From Actinomycetes bacterium (GTDB lineage: Bacteria > Actinomycetota > Actinomycetes > Actinomycetales > Cellulomonadaceae): a stretch of 7,201 nucleotides of DNA. A program made the position numbers and the translations under genes. Below the pieces are notes generated by a model that saw only the letters and a list, made by a program, of their open reading frames with translations, was not told the origin of the DNA and did not search any database. Of this stretch, positions 1 to 6,426 are shown piece by piece (within the stretch, counting starts at the first letter, position 1; each line of letters starts with the position of its first letter). Location of the stretch: positions 1 through 7,201 of the forward strand of contig JAEXEM010000056.1 of NCBI GenBank assembly GCA_023401045.1, given 5' to 3'.

Positions 1-116
1 GTCACACTCCCGCGACCGGCGACGCAGCGCGACCCCTCGCGCCCCGGTCGACGGCCCCGCAGCGGGCCGGGTCGCCCTCGTCGCGCCCCCAGAGCCCGCG
101 GCCGGACGTCCGCCCT
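1..116 (+). other. Possible N-terminal extension of the LCP gene
   Basis: The LCP frame has no stop from base 3 to the GTG at 117, giving 38 further codons rich in Pro, Arg and Ser with no ATG, GTG or TTG among them. Third-position GC in this frame (34 of 38) is higher than in the other two plus-strand frames of the same stretch. Disordered Pro-rich cytoplasmic tails before the membrane helix are common in actinobacterial LCP proteins. The competing reading is that another gene ends at the TGA at 118-120, giving a 4-bp GTGA overlap with the GTG start; that frame would end in an Arg/Pro-rich tail I do not recognise. No promoter-like sequence is visible here. The 10-bp palindrome CGGACGTCCG lies at 103-112. 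Confidence 0.4.
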
Positions 117-1097
117 GTGACCACACCCGCCTCGACCAGACGTCCGGGACACCGGCGGCGTCGGGCGCTGGGCGCCGTCGCCGTGCTCGTCCTCGTCGCA
201 CTGGTGGCGTGGCCTGTCGGCCTGCTCGTCTGGGCGAACGGCAGGCTGCAGCACACGCCGGCCCTGTCCGGGGCGGCCGACACCCCGGGGACCACGTACC
301 TGCTCGCAGGGTCCGACGCCCGAGGGGACGACGGCGGCATCGCGGAGGACGGCACGGAGGGGCACCGGACCGACACGATCCTCCTGCTCCACGTCCCCGC
401 GAGCGGACCCACCGCGCTGATCTCGCTGCCCCGTGACACGTACGTGGAGGTACCCGGCCAGGGCGGCGCGAAGCTCAACTCGGCGTTCGCGTGGGGCGGT
501 GCCCCGCTGCTCGTCCAGACGGTCGAAGGGCTCACCGGCCTGACGGTCGACCACTACGCCGAGATCGGCATGGGCGGCGTCGCGCACCTCGTCGACGCCG
601 TCGGCGGCGTCAACCTGTGCTACGACGGCGACGTCGACGATTCCGACTCCGGCATGGTCTGGAGCGCCGGGTGCCACGACGTGGACGGCGGGGCCGCGCT
701 CGCGTTCGCACGCATGCGCAAGTCGGACCCGCTCGGTGACGTCGGTCGCGCCCTGCGCCAGCGTCAGCTCATCGGCGCCGTCATGGGCAAGGTGAGCCCC
801 GGCGCCTTGGCCCTCGACCCCGGCGCGCAGGTCTCGCTGGTCCGAGCGGGAACGGGCGCTCTCACCTTCGACGAGGACGCCGGCGTCCTCGACGTCGCAC
901 GGCTCGCGTTGGCGTTCCGCGCGGCCAACGGCGACGGTGGCATCACCGGGACACCCCCGATCGCGAGCATGGACCACCGACCGGGCGGGGTCGGGTCGAC
1001 GGTGCTCCTCGACCCGGACCAGGCCGCCGGGTTCTTCGCCGCCCTCCGCGACGGCTCCCTCCCGCCGGGTCCGGTCGGAGGCGTCCCGGGCGGCTGA
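117..1097 (+). CDS. LCP (LytR-CpsA-Psr) family cell-wall polymer ligase
   Basis: LCP proteins are membrane-anchored enzymes acting outside the membrane that transfer lipid-linked glycopolymers (teichoic-acid-like polymers, or arabinogalactan in some actinobacteria) onto peptidoglycan. From the GTG at 117 the product is 326 aa: an Arg-rich cytoplasmic start (8-16), one transmembrane helix (about 18-40), then the LCP domain. Family motifs visible are GSDAR (65-69), RTDT (84-87), SLPRDTYV (103-110), KLNSAF (119-124), GVNLCYD (164-170) and the Arg-rich AFARMRKSDPLGD...RQRQ block (196-217), which holds the conserved substrate-binding Arg/Asp residues. C168 and C186 could form an extracytoplasmic disulfide (inference). 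There is no C-terminal LytR_C domain, so this is the short form. The start is uncertain: there is no Shine-Dalgarno before 117 and the frame stays open to the left edge. The stop directly abuts that of convergent purE. The polymer substrate cannot be told from sequence. Confidence 0.9.
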   Translation: MTTPASTRRPGHRRRRALGAVAVLVLVALVAWPVGLLVWANGRLQHTPALSGAADTPGTTYLLAGSDARGDDGGIAEDGTEGHRTDTILLLHVPASGPTALISLPRDTYVEVPGQGGAKLNSAFAWGGAPLLVQTVEGLTGLTVDHYAEIGMGGVAHLVDAVGGVNLCYDGDVDDSDSGMVWSAGCHDVDGGAALAFARMRKSDPLGDVGRALRQRQLIGAVMGKVSPGALALDPGAQVSLVRAGTGALTFDEDAGVLDVARLALAFRAANGDGGITGTPPIASMDHRPGGVGSTVLLDPDQAAGFFAALRDGSLPPGPVGGVPGG

Positions 1098-1616
1098 CTA
1101 GGCCCCGGCCACCTCGGCGCGCAGCCGCTCGCCCTTGGCGTCGGCCTGCGCACGCAGACCGTCCTGGAACACGGTCATCGCCGACCGCAGGCGCTCGGCA
1201 TCCTCACCGCCCCCGGCGGCGAGGATGCGGACGGCGAGCAGACCCGCGTTGCGCGCGCCACCGACCGACACCGTCGCGACGGGGACCCCCGCAGGCATCT
1301 GGACGATGGAGAGCAGCGAGTCCATGCCGTCGAGGTGGGCGAGGGGCACCGGGACGCCGACGACGGGCAGCGGCGTGACCGCCGCGAGCATGCCCGGCAG
1401 GTGCGCGGCCCCTCCGGCTCCGGCGACGACGACCCGCAACCCCCGGTCCACCGCCTGGCGCCCGTACGCCAGCATCTTGTCCGGCTGCCGGTGGGCCGAG
1501 ACGACATCGACCTCGAACGGGACGTCGAACTCGGCAAGGGCATCGGCCGCCGCACGCATGACGGGCCAGTCGGAGTCCGACCCCATGACGACGCCGACCA
1601 GCGGCGACCTGCTCAT
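1098..1616 (-). CDS. purE: N5-carboxyaminoimidazole ribonucleotide mutase (PurE, class I)
   Basis: PurE converts N5-CAIR, made by PurK, to CAIR in de novo purine synthesis in the cytoplasm; the family usually forms octamers. The 172-aa product spans the whole family. Visible motifs are [10 protein letters not shown] (11-20, phosphate/ribose-binding loop), SAHRQPD (40-46, carrying the catalytic His42), and [11 protein letters not shown] (66-76), followed by the P-V-x-GVPV (84-90) and SIVQMP (103-108) core. The ATG at 1616 is well supported: it overlaps the purK stop as ATGA and has a GGAGGT ribosome site 5 nt upstream. The presence of adjacent purK marks this as the bacterial class I mutase rather than the class II AIR carboxylase. 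The C-terminus (about 136-172) is an Ala/Glu/Arg-rich helical tail. The stop is TAG at 1100-1098, immediately adjacent to the LCP stop. Confidence 0.96.
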   Translation of the reverse strand: MSRSPLVGVVMGSDSDWPVMRAAADALAEFDVPFEVDVVSAHRQPDKMLAYGRQAVDRGLRVVVAGAGGAAHLPGMLAAVTPLPVVGVPVPLAHLDGMDSLLSIVQMPAGVPVATVSVGGARNAGLLAVRILAAGGGEDAERLRSAMTVFQDGLRAQADAKGERLRAEVAGA

Positions 1617-2800
1617 CTCGTACCTCCGTCGATGGTCTCGCCACGCAGCCGTGCGGCGGCGGCGCGCGCCCGTGCGCGCACGTCCTCGAGGTCGTCGCCG
1701 GACACGTTGACGTGACCGAGCTTGCGCCCGGCGCGCACCTCCTTGCCGTAGAGGTGCACCCGCGCGCCCGGGTCCGCACCCAGCACGTCGGCCAGCGCTT
1801 CAGTGGGGTCCTCGAGCGAGCTGCCAAGAACGTTCGCCATGACCGTCCACCGGGCGACCGGCGAGACCTCGCCGAGCGGAAGGTCGAGCACGGCGCGCAG
1901 GTGCTGCTCGAACTGGCTGGTGACGGCTCCGTCGATCGTCCAGTGGCCGGAGTTGTGCGGACGCATCGCGAGCTCGTTGACCAGCACGTGAGGTGGCCCG
2001 CCGGCCGCGTCCGCGACCTCGAACATCTCGACGGCGAGGACGCCGGTGACGTCGAGCCCGTCCGCGACGGTACGTGCGACCTCCTCCGCGCGGGCTGCGG
2101 TCACGGGGTCGAGACCGGGCGCCGGTGCGACGACCTCCGCGCAGACGCCGTCGCGCTGCACGGACTCCACGACCGGCCAGACCGCCGTGCTGCCGGACGG
2201 CGTGCGTGCGACGAGCACGGCGAGTTCTCGCCGGAAATCGACCATCTCCTCGGCGATGAGGGCGGGACCGGTCCCGTCGGCGGCCGCCGCGCACCACGCG
2301 ACGACGTCGTCCGGCAGCGGGCCGTCGCCGACGACGCGCACGCCCTTGCCGTCGTAACCGCCGCGCGTGGTCTTGACCACTGCACGGCCTCCGGCCGAGG
2401 CACGGAAACGCTCAAGGTCGTCGAGGTCGGCGACCGGCGCCCACCTCGGGCAGGGCACATCGAGCTCGGTGAGCCGACGACGCATGACGGCCTTGTCCTG
2501 CGCGTGGACGAGCGCCGCCGGGGCGGGGTGCACCGGCACCCCGCGCGCTCGGACCGCCTCGAGCACGACGCGCGGGACGTGCTCGTGCTCGAAGGTGAGG
2601 ACGTGCGCACCGGCGACGAGCTCCAGCACGGCCTCGACGTCGGACGCAGCACCGACCGGCGCGTCCACGACAGCCTGCGCGGCCGGCGCTCGCCGCCCCT
2701 CGGCGAGAACGCGCAGGTGGATGCCGAGAGCGGTTGCGGGGCCGGCCATCATGCGGGCGAGCTGCCCGCCACCGACGACGGCCACGGTCGGAGGTGTCAC
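1613..2800 (-). CDS. purK: N5-carboxyaminoimidazole ribonucleotide synthase (PurK)
   Basis: PurK is an ATP-grasp enzyme that joins AIR and bicarbonate using ATP to give N5-CAIR, the substrate of PurE. I place the start at the GTG at 2800, giving 395 aa that begin [18 protein letters not shown]. The frame is open further upstream (to 3157), but that part only mirrors manA on the same strand in another frame. Motifs: nucleotide-fold GGGQLARMM (10-18), TFEHEHV (69-75), QDKAVMR (101-107), the ATP-grasp glycine loop [14 protein letters not shown] (141-154), [10 protein letters not shown] (184-193), GVLAVEMF (253-260), and the metal/substrate signature [13 protein letters not shown] (275-287) with TSQFEQH (294-300). 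A purK-then-purE order with overlap fits one transcript and is, as I recall, usual in actinobacteria. The upstream gene manA ends 47 bp before the start. No good ribosome site precedes the GTG. Confidence 0.95.
   Translation of the reverse strand: MTPPTVAVVGGGQLARMMAGPATALGIHLRVLAEGRRAPAAQAVVDAPVGAASDVEAVLELVAGAHVLTFEHEHVPRVVLEAVRARGVPVHPAPAALVHAQDKAVMRRRLTELDVPCPRWAPVADLDDLERFRASAGGRAVVKTTRGGYDGKGVRVVGDGPLPDDVVAWCAAAADGTGPALIAEEMVDFRRELAVLVARTPSGSTAVWPVVESVQRDGVCAEVVAPAPGLDPVTAARAEEVARTVADGLDVTGVLAVEMFEVADAAGGPPHVLVNELAMRPHNSGHWTIDGAVTSQFEQHLRAVLDLPLGEVSPVARWTVMANVLGSSLEDPTEALADVLGADPGARVHLYGKEVRAGRKLGHVNVSGDDLEDVRARARAAAARLRGETIDGGTR
1622..1627 (-). promoter_or_regulatory. Shine-Dalgarno of purE
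   Basis: The minus strand reads GGAGGT, then ACGAG, then ATG. This strong site lies inside the last codons of purK and fixes the purE start at 1616. It suggests purE is not wholly dependent on ribosomes finishing purK, although the 4-bp ATGA overlap also allows coupling. Confidence 0.8.
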
Positions 2801-2808
2801 GGGCGACG

Positions 2809-2814
2809 AGCCTA
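2809..2814 (-). promoter_or_regulatory. Possible purK -10 box
   Basis: In the 47-bp gap between manA and purK the minus strand carries TAGGCT, fitting TANNNT, eight bases before the purK GTG. That distance would place transcription start at or very near the start codon, which agrees with the lack of a Shine-Dalgarno. No -35 hexamer is recognisable at 17-18 bp. The alternative is that purK is simply read through from manA. Evidence is weak. Confidence 0.3.
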
Positions 2815-2847
2815 GCCCGTGCGGAGGGCGACGACGGCGTCCGTCCG

Positions 2848-4041
2848 TCAGGGGACCGAGGCCTGCACGACGCGCCCCGTCCCGGACAGCCGCAGCGGAC
2901 CGTCGGCGGCAGAGACGAACGCCGCCTGGCCGGCGGCCAGCGTCAGCGCGCCGCCCCGCGAGCCGTGCAGGCTCAGGTCGCCCTCGAGGCAGATGACGAC
3001 ACGCGGCCCGTACCCCGGGACCCGGCAGCCGGCGGCGTCCACGACGCGGGTCACCGACAGCTCGAAGTCGTCGACCGGCGCGTAGTACACGTCCGTCGCC
3101 TCGTAGACGTGCTCCGGCGCGATCCGGATGGGTGGTGCCGCGACGCAGTCCACGCACCGGAGGAGCTCGGGCACGTCGACGTGCTTGCGGGTGAGGCCCG
3201 CGCGCAGCACGTTGTCGGAGTTCGCCATGATCTCGACGGCGAACCCGCTGAGGTAGGCGTGCACCGCTCCGGCCGGGACGAAGAGCGCCTCTCCCGGTCG
3301 CAGCGAGACGGGGTTGAGCAGCACCGCCGTAATCGCCCCGGGGTCACCGGGGTACGCCCGCTCGAGGAGGTCGACCGCGTGGTCCGTGCGCGGGGAGGGC
3401 GAACCGGCCCGAAGCCGCGTCCGGAACGCCTCCGCCAGCTCCCCCACCTCGATCGGCGAAGGTCTGCTCACATCGCTCACGAGGTGGGTGAACGCGGCCT
3501 GCATGCCGGCCGTCGTCGGGTCGGCGGTGATGATCTTGTGCAGCAGGTGGGCGACCGGGTGATCGAGGTCACGCAGGATCTCCGCAGCACGCCGCGGGGC
3601 CCGGAAGCCGACGAGCGCCTCGAACGGCGACAGCGCGAAGACGAGCTCGGGCTTGTGGTTTCGGTCGCGGTAGGACCGCCGAGGGTCGTCGCGGGCGACT
3701 CCCCTCGCCTCCTCCCTGTCCCACCCGTCCCGTGCCAGCTCGATGCTCGGGTGCACCTGGAGAGACAGCGGCCGCGCAGCGGCGATGAGCTTGAGCAGGA
3801 ACGGGAGCTCCGCGCCGAAGCGCGAGGCGACGTCGTGGCCGAGCATCTCGTCGGGTGCGGCACCGAGCGCGTGGTCGAGCCGCACGCGGTCCGTCCCTAG
3901 AAGGTGCGCGGGTGCGGACGGGTGCGCGCCGTACCATGCCTCGGCGACCGGACCGTGGCCCTCGGGGTGCCCGAGGAGCCGCGGGATGTCGGTCACCGAC
4001 CCCCACGCGTACGCCTGCAGGGCAGGCTCGAGCAGCTGCAC
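2848..4041 (-). CDS. manA: Mannose-6-phosphate isomerase, class I
   Basis: ManA is a zinc enzyme that interconverts fructose-6-phosphate and mannose-6-phosphate in the cytoplasm. It feeds GDP-mannose for mannosylated envelope molecules and also allows mannose use. The 397-aa length is typical. The start is the GTG at 4041 with GGAGG 7 nt upstream. The N-terminus QAYAWGS (9-15) and AEAWYGAHP (33-41) are typical of class I enzymes. Probable zinc ligands by comparison with E. coli ManA are Gln95 and His97 in LSLQVHP (92-98), Glu132 in HKPELV (129-134), and His261 in GAVHAYL (258-264). The active-site strand NSDNVLRAGLTRKHVDV (274-290) holds the catalytic Arg280. The C-terminal cupin half continues to the end without truncation. 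It lies upstream of purK on the same strand and may be co-transcribed with it. Regulation is not evident beyond the candidate promoter in the spacer. Confidence 0.95.
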   Translation of the reverse strand: MQLLEPALQAYAWGSVTDIPRLLGHPEGHGPVAEAWYGAHPSAPAHLLGTDRVRLDHALGAAPDEMLGHDVASRFGAELPFLLKLIAAARPLSLQVHPSIELARDGWDREEARGVARDDPRRSYRDRNHKPELVFALSPFEALVGFRAPRRAAEILRDLDHPVAHLLHKIITADPTTAGMQAAFTHLVSDVSRPSPIEVGELAEAFRTRLRAGSPSPRTDHAVDLLERAYPGDPGAITAVLLNPVSLRPGEALFVPAGAVHAYLSGFAVEIMANSDNVLRAGLTRKHVDVPELLRCVDCVAAPPIRIAPEHVYEATDVYYAPVDDFELSVTRVVDAAGCRVPGYGPRVVICLEGDLSLHGSRGGALTLAAGQAAFVSAADGPLRLSGTGRVVQASVP

Positions 4042-4047
4042 GTCCGT

Positions 4048-4052
4048 CCTCC
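4048..4052 (-). promoter_or_regulatory. Shine-Dalgarno of manA
   Basis: The minus strand reads GGAGG, then seven bases, then GTG. This supports the GTG at 4041 as the manA start and shows that manA, unlike the signalling genes to its right, has a conventional leader. Confidence 0.8.
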
Positions 4053-4077
4053 AGCGGTCAGTCCCACGATCTGGCGA

Positions 4078-4083
4078 AGCCTA
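4078..4083 (-). promoter_or_regulatory. Candidate manA -10 box
   Basis: TAGGCT (fits TANNNT) on the minus strand would start transcription near 4071, giving a leader of about 30 nt that contains the GGAGG site. Only a poor -35 match (TTCGTC, 17-bp spacing) is visible, and it would overlap the hairpin just upstream. The same GGCTAGGCT 9-mer recurs before purK. Confidence 0.35.
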
Positions 4084-4092
4084 GCCACCACG

Positions 4093-4117
4093 ACCGGCGC
4101 GACGAAGCCGCGCCGGT
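4093..4117 (-). terminator. GC hairpin after the kinase gene, possible terminator
   Basis: A perfect 9-bp inverted repeat, ACCGGCGCG / CGCGCCGGT, with a 7-nt loop lies 25 bp beyond the stop of the upstream sensor kinase and before manA. Its position suits the end of the regulator-kinase transcript. There is no T-run on either side, so it is not a classical intrinsic terminator; actinobacterial terminators often lack the U tail. It could instead act as an mRNA 3' stabiliser or as an operator-like element for manA. Confidence 0.45.
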
Positions 4118-4142
4118 GACGGCCGACGCCCGGTACCTCCGG

Positions 4143-5462
4143 TCACCAGCGCCTCTCGCGCCGCACCGACACCACCGCACCCCGCGGCAGCACGACGTCG
4201 GGCCGCAACGACGCCGGCACGCCCGAGAGGAAGAGCGCGAACACCGCGGGCCGCCGCTGGGCGAGCTCGAGCCGGCCGCCGTCGGCGTTCGCGAGGTCGC
4301 GCGCGAGCGCGAGCCCCAGACCGGTGCCCGCCCCGGAGGTGACGTCCCGCTCGAAGATCCGCGGAGCGATGTCGTCCGGGACGCCGGGGCCCTCGTCGCC
4401 GACCTCGACGACGACCGCGCGGGCCGAGCCGCCGGGCCGGGACCGCACGGTCGTCGTGCCGGCCCCGTGCTTGAGGGAGTTCTCGATGAGGGTCGCGAGC
4501 ACCTGCGCGAGGGCGCCGGGGGTGGCGAGCACCTGGGTCGAGGGGTCGACGTCGACGACGAGCCGGCGGCCGGCGAGCGCGAACGTCGGCGCCCACTCCT
4601 CCTCCTGCTGGTGGACGACCTCGTGGAGCGAGACGGCCTCGGTCGTGCCGCCCTGGGCGCGGCGTGAGCTGGCGAGCAGGTCGTCGACGACACCGACGAG
4701 GCGCTCGACCTGCTCGAGGGAGATCCGGGCCTCCTCACGCACCTCCGGCTCCTGCGCGGCGAGCATGATCTCCTCCAGCCGCATGGACAGCGCCGTCAGC
4801 GGCGTCCGGAGCTGGTGCGAGGCGTCCGAGGCGAACTGGCGCTCGGCGGCGAGCCGGCCGGCCATCCGGTCCGCCGAGCGCGCGAGCTCGGCCGCGACGA
4901 GGTCGATCTCCTCGACGCCCGACGGTTCGAGCTGCGGGCGCACCTGCCCGGTGCCGAGCTGCTCGGCGGACGCCGCGAGGTAGACGAGGGGCGCCGCGAG
5001 GCGGTTGGCCTGCCAGATCGCCATCGCGATGCCCGCACCGAACGCGACGAGCGCGGCGACCACGACGAGCCCGATGACCTGCGTCGACATCCAGAAGACG
5101 TCCCACCACGAGACGTAGAGCACGACCGTGGCGAGGGTGTCGGACTCGAGCTGGACGGTGAGCCGCCGCTGGTCGATCGACGGGCCGGCCCGGTAGGTCG
5201 TGCCGTCCTCGGTGTGGACGACGACCTCGGCGCGCAGCTCACCGTTGCCGCCCGTGTAGGGCTCGAGCATGCGGTCCGAGAGCGCGATCTGCTGCTCGGT
5301 GCGGAAGTCGACCGTGCGGGCCACGGACTCCGCGCGCACCTCGAGGCCCCGCAGCTCGTTCTCCCGCACGAGCTGCGCCCCGAGGAACGCCAGCGGGAAG
5401 CCGAGCAGGACGACGGCGACGGTCACCGCCGCGATCGTCGCCTGGAGGACGCGACGGCGCAC
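4143..5462 (-). CDS. Sensor histidine kinase (HAMP/HisKA/HATPase_c), partner of the adjacent OmpR-type regulator
   Basis: This inner-membrane kinase autophosphorylates on His and passes phosphate to the response regulator encoded just upstream. It is 439 aa: transmembrane helix 1 (about 9-31), an extracytoplasmic sensor segment of about 95 aa (32-126), helix 2 (about 127-149), a HAMP-like linker (about 150-205), HisKA with phosphoacceptor His216 in ASDASHQLRTPLTAL (211-225), N box LIENSLKHG (325-333), G1 box DEGPG (356-360), and G2 box GAGTGLGLAL (377-386). All catalytic motifs are intact. The start is a GTG only 3 nt after the regulator stop, with no Shine-Dalgarno, so translation is probably coupled. 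The sensor segment has no recognisable ligand-binding fold, so the stimulus is unknown. General resemblance is to short-sensor actinobacterial kinases such as the CutS/CseC group; orthology to any named system is not claimed. Confidence 0.93.
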   Translation of the reverse strand: MRRRVLQATIAAVTVAVVLLGFPLAFLGAQLVRENELRGLEVRAESVARTVDFRTEQQIALSDRMLEPYTGGNGELRAEVVVHTEDGTTYRAGPSIDQRRLTVQLESDTLATVVLYVSWWDVFWMSTQVIGLVVVAALVAFGAGIAMAIWQANRLAAPLVYLAASAEQLGTGQVRPQLEPSGVEEIDLVAAELARSADRMAGRLAAERQFASDASHQLRTPLTALSMRLEEIMLAAQEPEVREEARISLEQVERLVGVVDDLLASSRRAQGGTTEAVSLHEVVHQQEEEWAPTFALAGRRLVVDVDPSTQVLATPGALAQVLATLIENSLKHGAGTTTVRSRPGGSARAVVVEVGDEGPGVPDDIAPRIFERDVTSGAGTGLGLALARDLANADGGRLELAQRRPAVFALFLSGVPASLRPDVVLPRGAVVSVRRERRW

Positions 5463-5465
5463 GTG

Positions 5466-6203
5466 TCAGACCCGGTCGAGCGGGTCCGCCGCGGCACCGG
5501 GCACGGCCGTGGCGACGTCGGACGCCGTGCCGGTCTCGAACCGGAAGCCCATGCCGCGCACGGTCGTGATGTAGCGCGGCGCGTTGGCGTCGTCCCCGAG
5601 CTTGCGGCGCAGCCACGACACGTGCATGTCGAGGGTCTTCGTCGAGCCGGTCGGGTCGGAGCCCCAGACCTCGCGCATGAGCGTCTCGCGGGCGACGACC
5701 GTGCCGGCCGCGGCGACGAGCACGCGCAGGAGGTCGAACTCCTTGGCCGTGAGGTGCAGCTCGCGCTCCCCCTGGAAGGCACGGTGGGCGGCGACGTCGA
5801 CGCGCACGTCCTGCGCGTGCAGCTCGTCCTCCTCGGCGGGGTCCCCGACGCTGCGGCGCAGCAGCGCCCGGACGCGGGCGAGGAGCTCCGCGAGGCGGAA
5901 CGGCTTGGTGACGTAGTCGTCGGCGCCCGCGTCGAGCCCGACGACGAGGTCGACCTCGTCGGCGCGTGCGGTGAGGACGAGCACGGGCGTCGTCAGACCC
6001 TGGCTGCGGATCGCGCGGGCGACGTCGAGACCGTCCATGTCCGGCAGGCCGAGGTCGAGCACGACGAGGTCGGCGTCGGCCGCACCGTCGATCGCTCCTT
6101 GACCGGTTCCTTGCACGCGCACGTCGTACCCTTCACGCCCGAGGGCACGCGCCAAAGGCTCGGCAATCGCGGGGTCGTCCTCCGCCAGAAGCACCTGGGT
6201 CAT
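5466..6203 (-). CDS. OmpR/PhoB-family response regulator
   Basis: This is a cytoplasmic DNA-binding regulator activated by phosphorylation from the kinase encoded 3 nt downstream. The 245-aa length is typical of the family. The receiver domain (about 3-113) shows the acidic pocket AEDD (7-10), phosphoacceptor Asp50 in VVLDLGLPDMDG (47-58), the switch Thr78 in VLTARAD (76-82), and Lys100-Pro101 in DDYVTKPF (95-102). The C-terminal winged-helix domain (about 130-228) has LTAKEFDLL, the recognition region around VWGSDPTGSTKTLDMHVSWL, and the terminal wing YITTVRGMGFRF. A short variable tail follows. The ATG at 6203 has no Shine-Dalgarno, but a -10 box ends exactly 6 nt upstream, implying a leaderless mRNA. 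Tandem repeats upstream suggest autoregulation. Target genes cannot be read from the sequence. Confidence 0.95.
   Translation of the reverse strand: MTQVLLAEDDPAIAEPLARALGREGYDVRVQGTGQGAIDGAADADLVVLDLGLPDMDGLDVARAIRSQGLTTPVLVLTARADEVDLVVGLDAGADDYVTKPFRLAELLARVRALLRRSVGDPAEEDELHAQDVRVDVAAHRAFQGERELHLTAKEFDLLRVLVAAAGTVVARETLMREVWGSDPTGSTKTLDMHVSWLRRKLGDDANAPRYITTVRGMGFRFETGTASDVATAVPGAAADPLDRV
5469..5486 (-). other. Small hairpin at the regulator-kinase junction
   Basis: A perfect 6-bp inverted repeat (GACCCG / CGGGTC, 6-nt loop) occupies the last codons of the regulator gene, ending directly before its TGA and 6 nt before the kinase GTG. It lies where a ribosome site for the kinase would be, so it may tune kinase translation relative to the regulator. 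Short GC inverted repeats arise often by chance in such DNA, so confidence is low. Confidence 0.3.
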
Positions 6204-6209
6204 TCGGCC

Positions 6210-6238
6210 ATGCTAGGTCACGCCCTCCCCTTCCTCAC
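6210..6238 (-). promoter_or_regulatory. Candidate leaderless promoter of the response regulator
   Basis: On the minus strand the -10 box TAGCAT (6215-6210) is followed by six bases (GGCCGA) and then ATG, so transcription would begin at the A of the start codon. A weak -35 (GTGAGG, 6238-6233, matching the TGA core of TTGACA) lies 17 bp upstream. The purine-rich GGGGAGGG further up is too far from the ATG to be a ribosome site. Confidence 0.5.
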
Positions 6239-6261
6239 CAGCCCTGAGACCCACGTGCGGG

Positions 6262-6283
6262 AGGATCGACGCAGGATCGTCAC
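6262..6283. promoter_or_regulatory. Tandem 11-bp repeat, candidate operator of the OmpR-type regulator
   Basis: AGGATCG occurs at 6262-6268 and again at 6273-6279, exactly 11 bp apart, so both copies face the same side of the helix. OmpR/PhoB-family dimers bind head-to-tail to direct half-sites with this spacing. The pair sits about 60-80 bp upstream of the predicted regulator transcription start, a suitable place for autoactivation. It is also about 145-165 bp upstream of the divergent kinase. Only two copies are seen, so a chance match is possible. Confidence 0.45.
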
Positions 6284-6414
6284 CCCGTACGCCCCGGCCC
6301 GGGCCCTCGGTCCCACCAGGGGGGCCGGGACGCCGCCCGGCGGACCACCCCCGGGGGGACCTGACCGGCCGCGGCGTCCGCCGCAGGGTGCACGACCGAC
6401 CGGCCGGGGCCCCC
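6284..6414. other. Extremely GC-rich divergent spacer with several palindromes
   Basis: No coding sequence is convincing in the 223-bp gap 6204-6426. This part holds palindromic blocks: GGCCCGGGCC (near 6296-6305), CCCCCGGGGG (6348-6357), GCGGCG-TC-CGCCGC (6371-6384) and GGGGCCCC (near 6407-6414). A direct repeat GACCGGCCG lies at 6363-6371 and 6398-6406. These could form structure or bind regulators, but homopolymeric C and G runs make palindromes likely by chance. Confidence 0.3.
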
Positions 6415-6420
6415 TACGCT
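6392..6420 (+). promoter_or_regulatory. Candidate leaderless promoter of the second sensor kinase
   Basis: The -10 box TACGCT (6415-6420) fits TANNNT and is followed by six bases and then the GTG at 6427, so the mRNA would start at the start codon. A weak -35 (ACGACC, 6392-6397) lies at 17-bp spacing. No Shine-Dalgarno is present, consistent with leaderless translation. Confidence 0.5.
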
Positions 6421-6426
6421 CGACCC

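Noticed and set aside
2..535. 177-codon minus-strand open frame at the left edge
   Set aside because: It is antisense to the LCP domain, rich in Ser/Pro/Arg with no motif; a shadow frame.
1975..1990. Met in place of Pro in the PurK NELAxRPHNSGH motif, and His in TFEHEHV
   Set aside because: Unlike E. coli-type PurK, but as I recall these variants are usual in actinobacterial PurK, so not a sign of lost function.
1712..2815. 367-codon plus-strand open frame opposite purK
   Set aside because: It mirrors purK almost exactly, has biased Arg/Asp/His composition and no family motif. The minus strand carries the full ATP-grasp signature.
2801..3157. N-terminal extension of purK to 3157
   Set aside because: The extension overlaps manA on the same strand in another frame, is Arg-rich and unrelated to PurK. 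The PurK fold begins at [13 protein letters not shown] from the GTG at 2800.
2734..3900. 388-codon plus-strand open frame opposite manA
   Set aside because: It is antisense to a full-length manA with all zinc-ligand motifs. The product is Arg/Asp/Val-rich with no recognisable domain, as expected for a mirror frame in high-GC DNA.
6371..6384. GCGGCG-TC-CGCCGC as a hairpin terminator
   Set aside because: The 2-nt loop is too tight, no gene ends there, and both flanking genes point away from the spacer.
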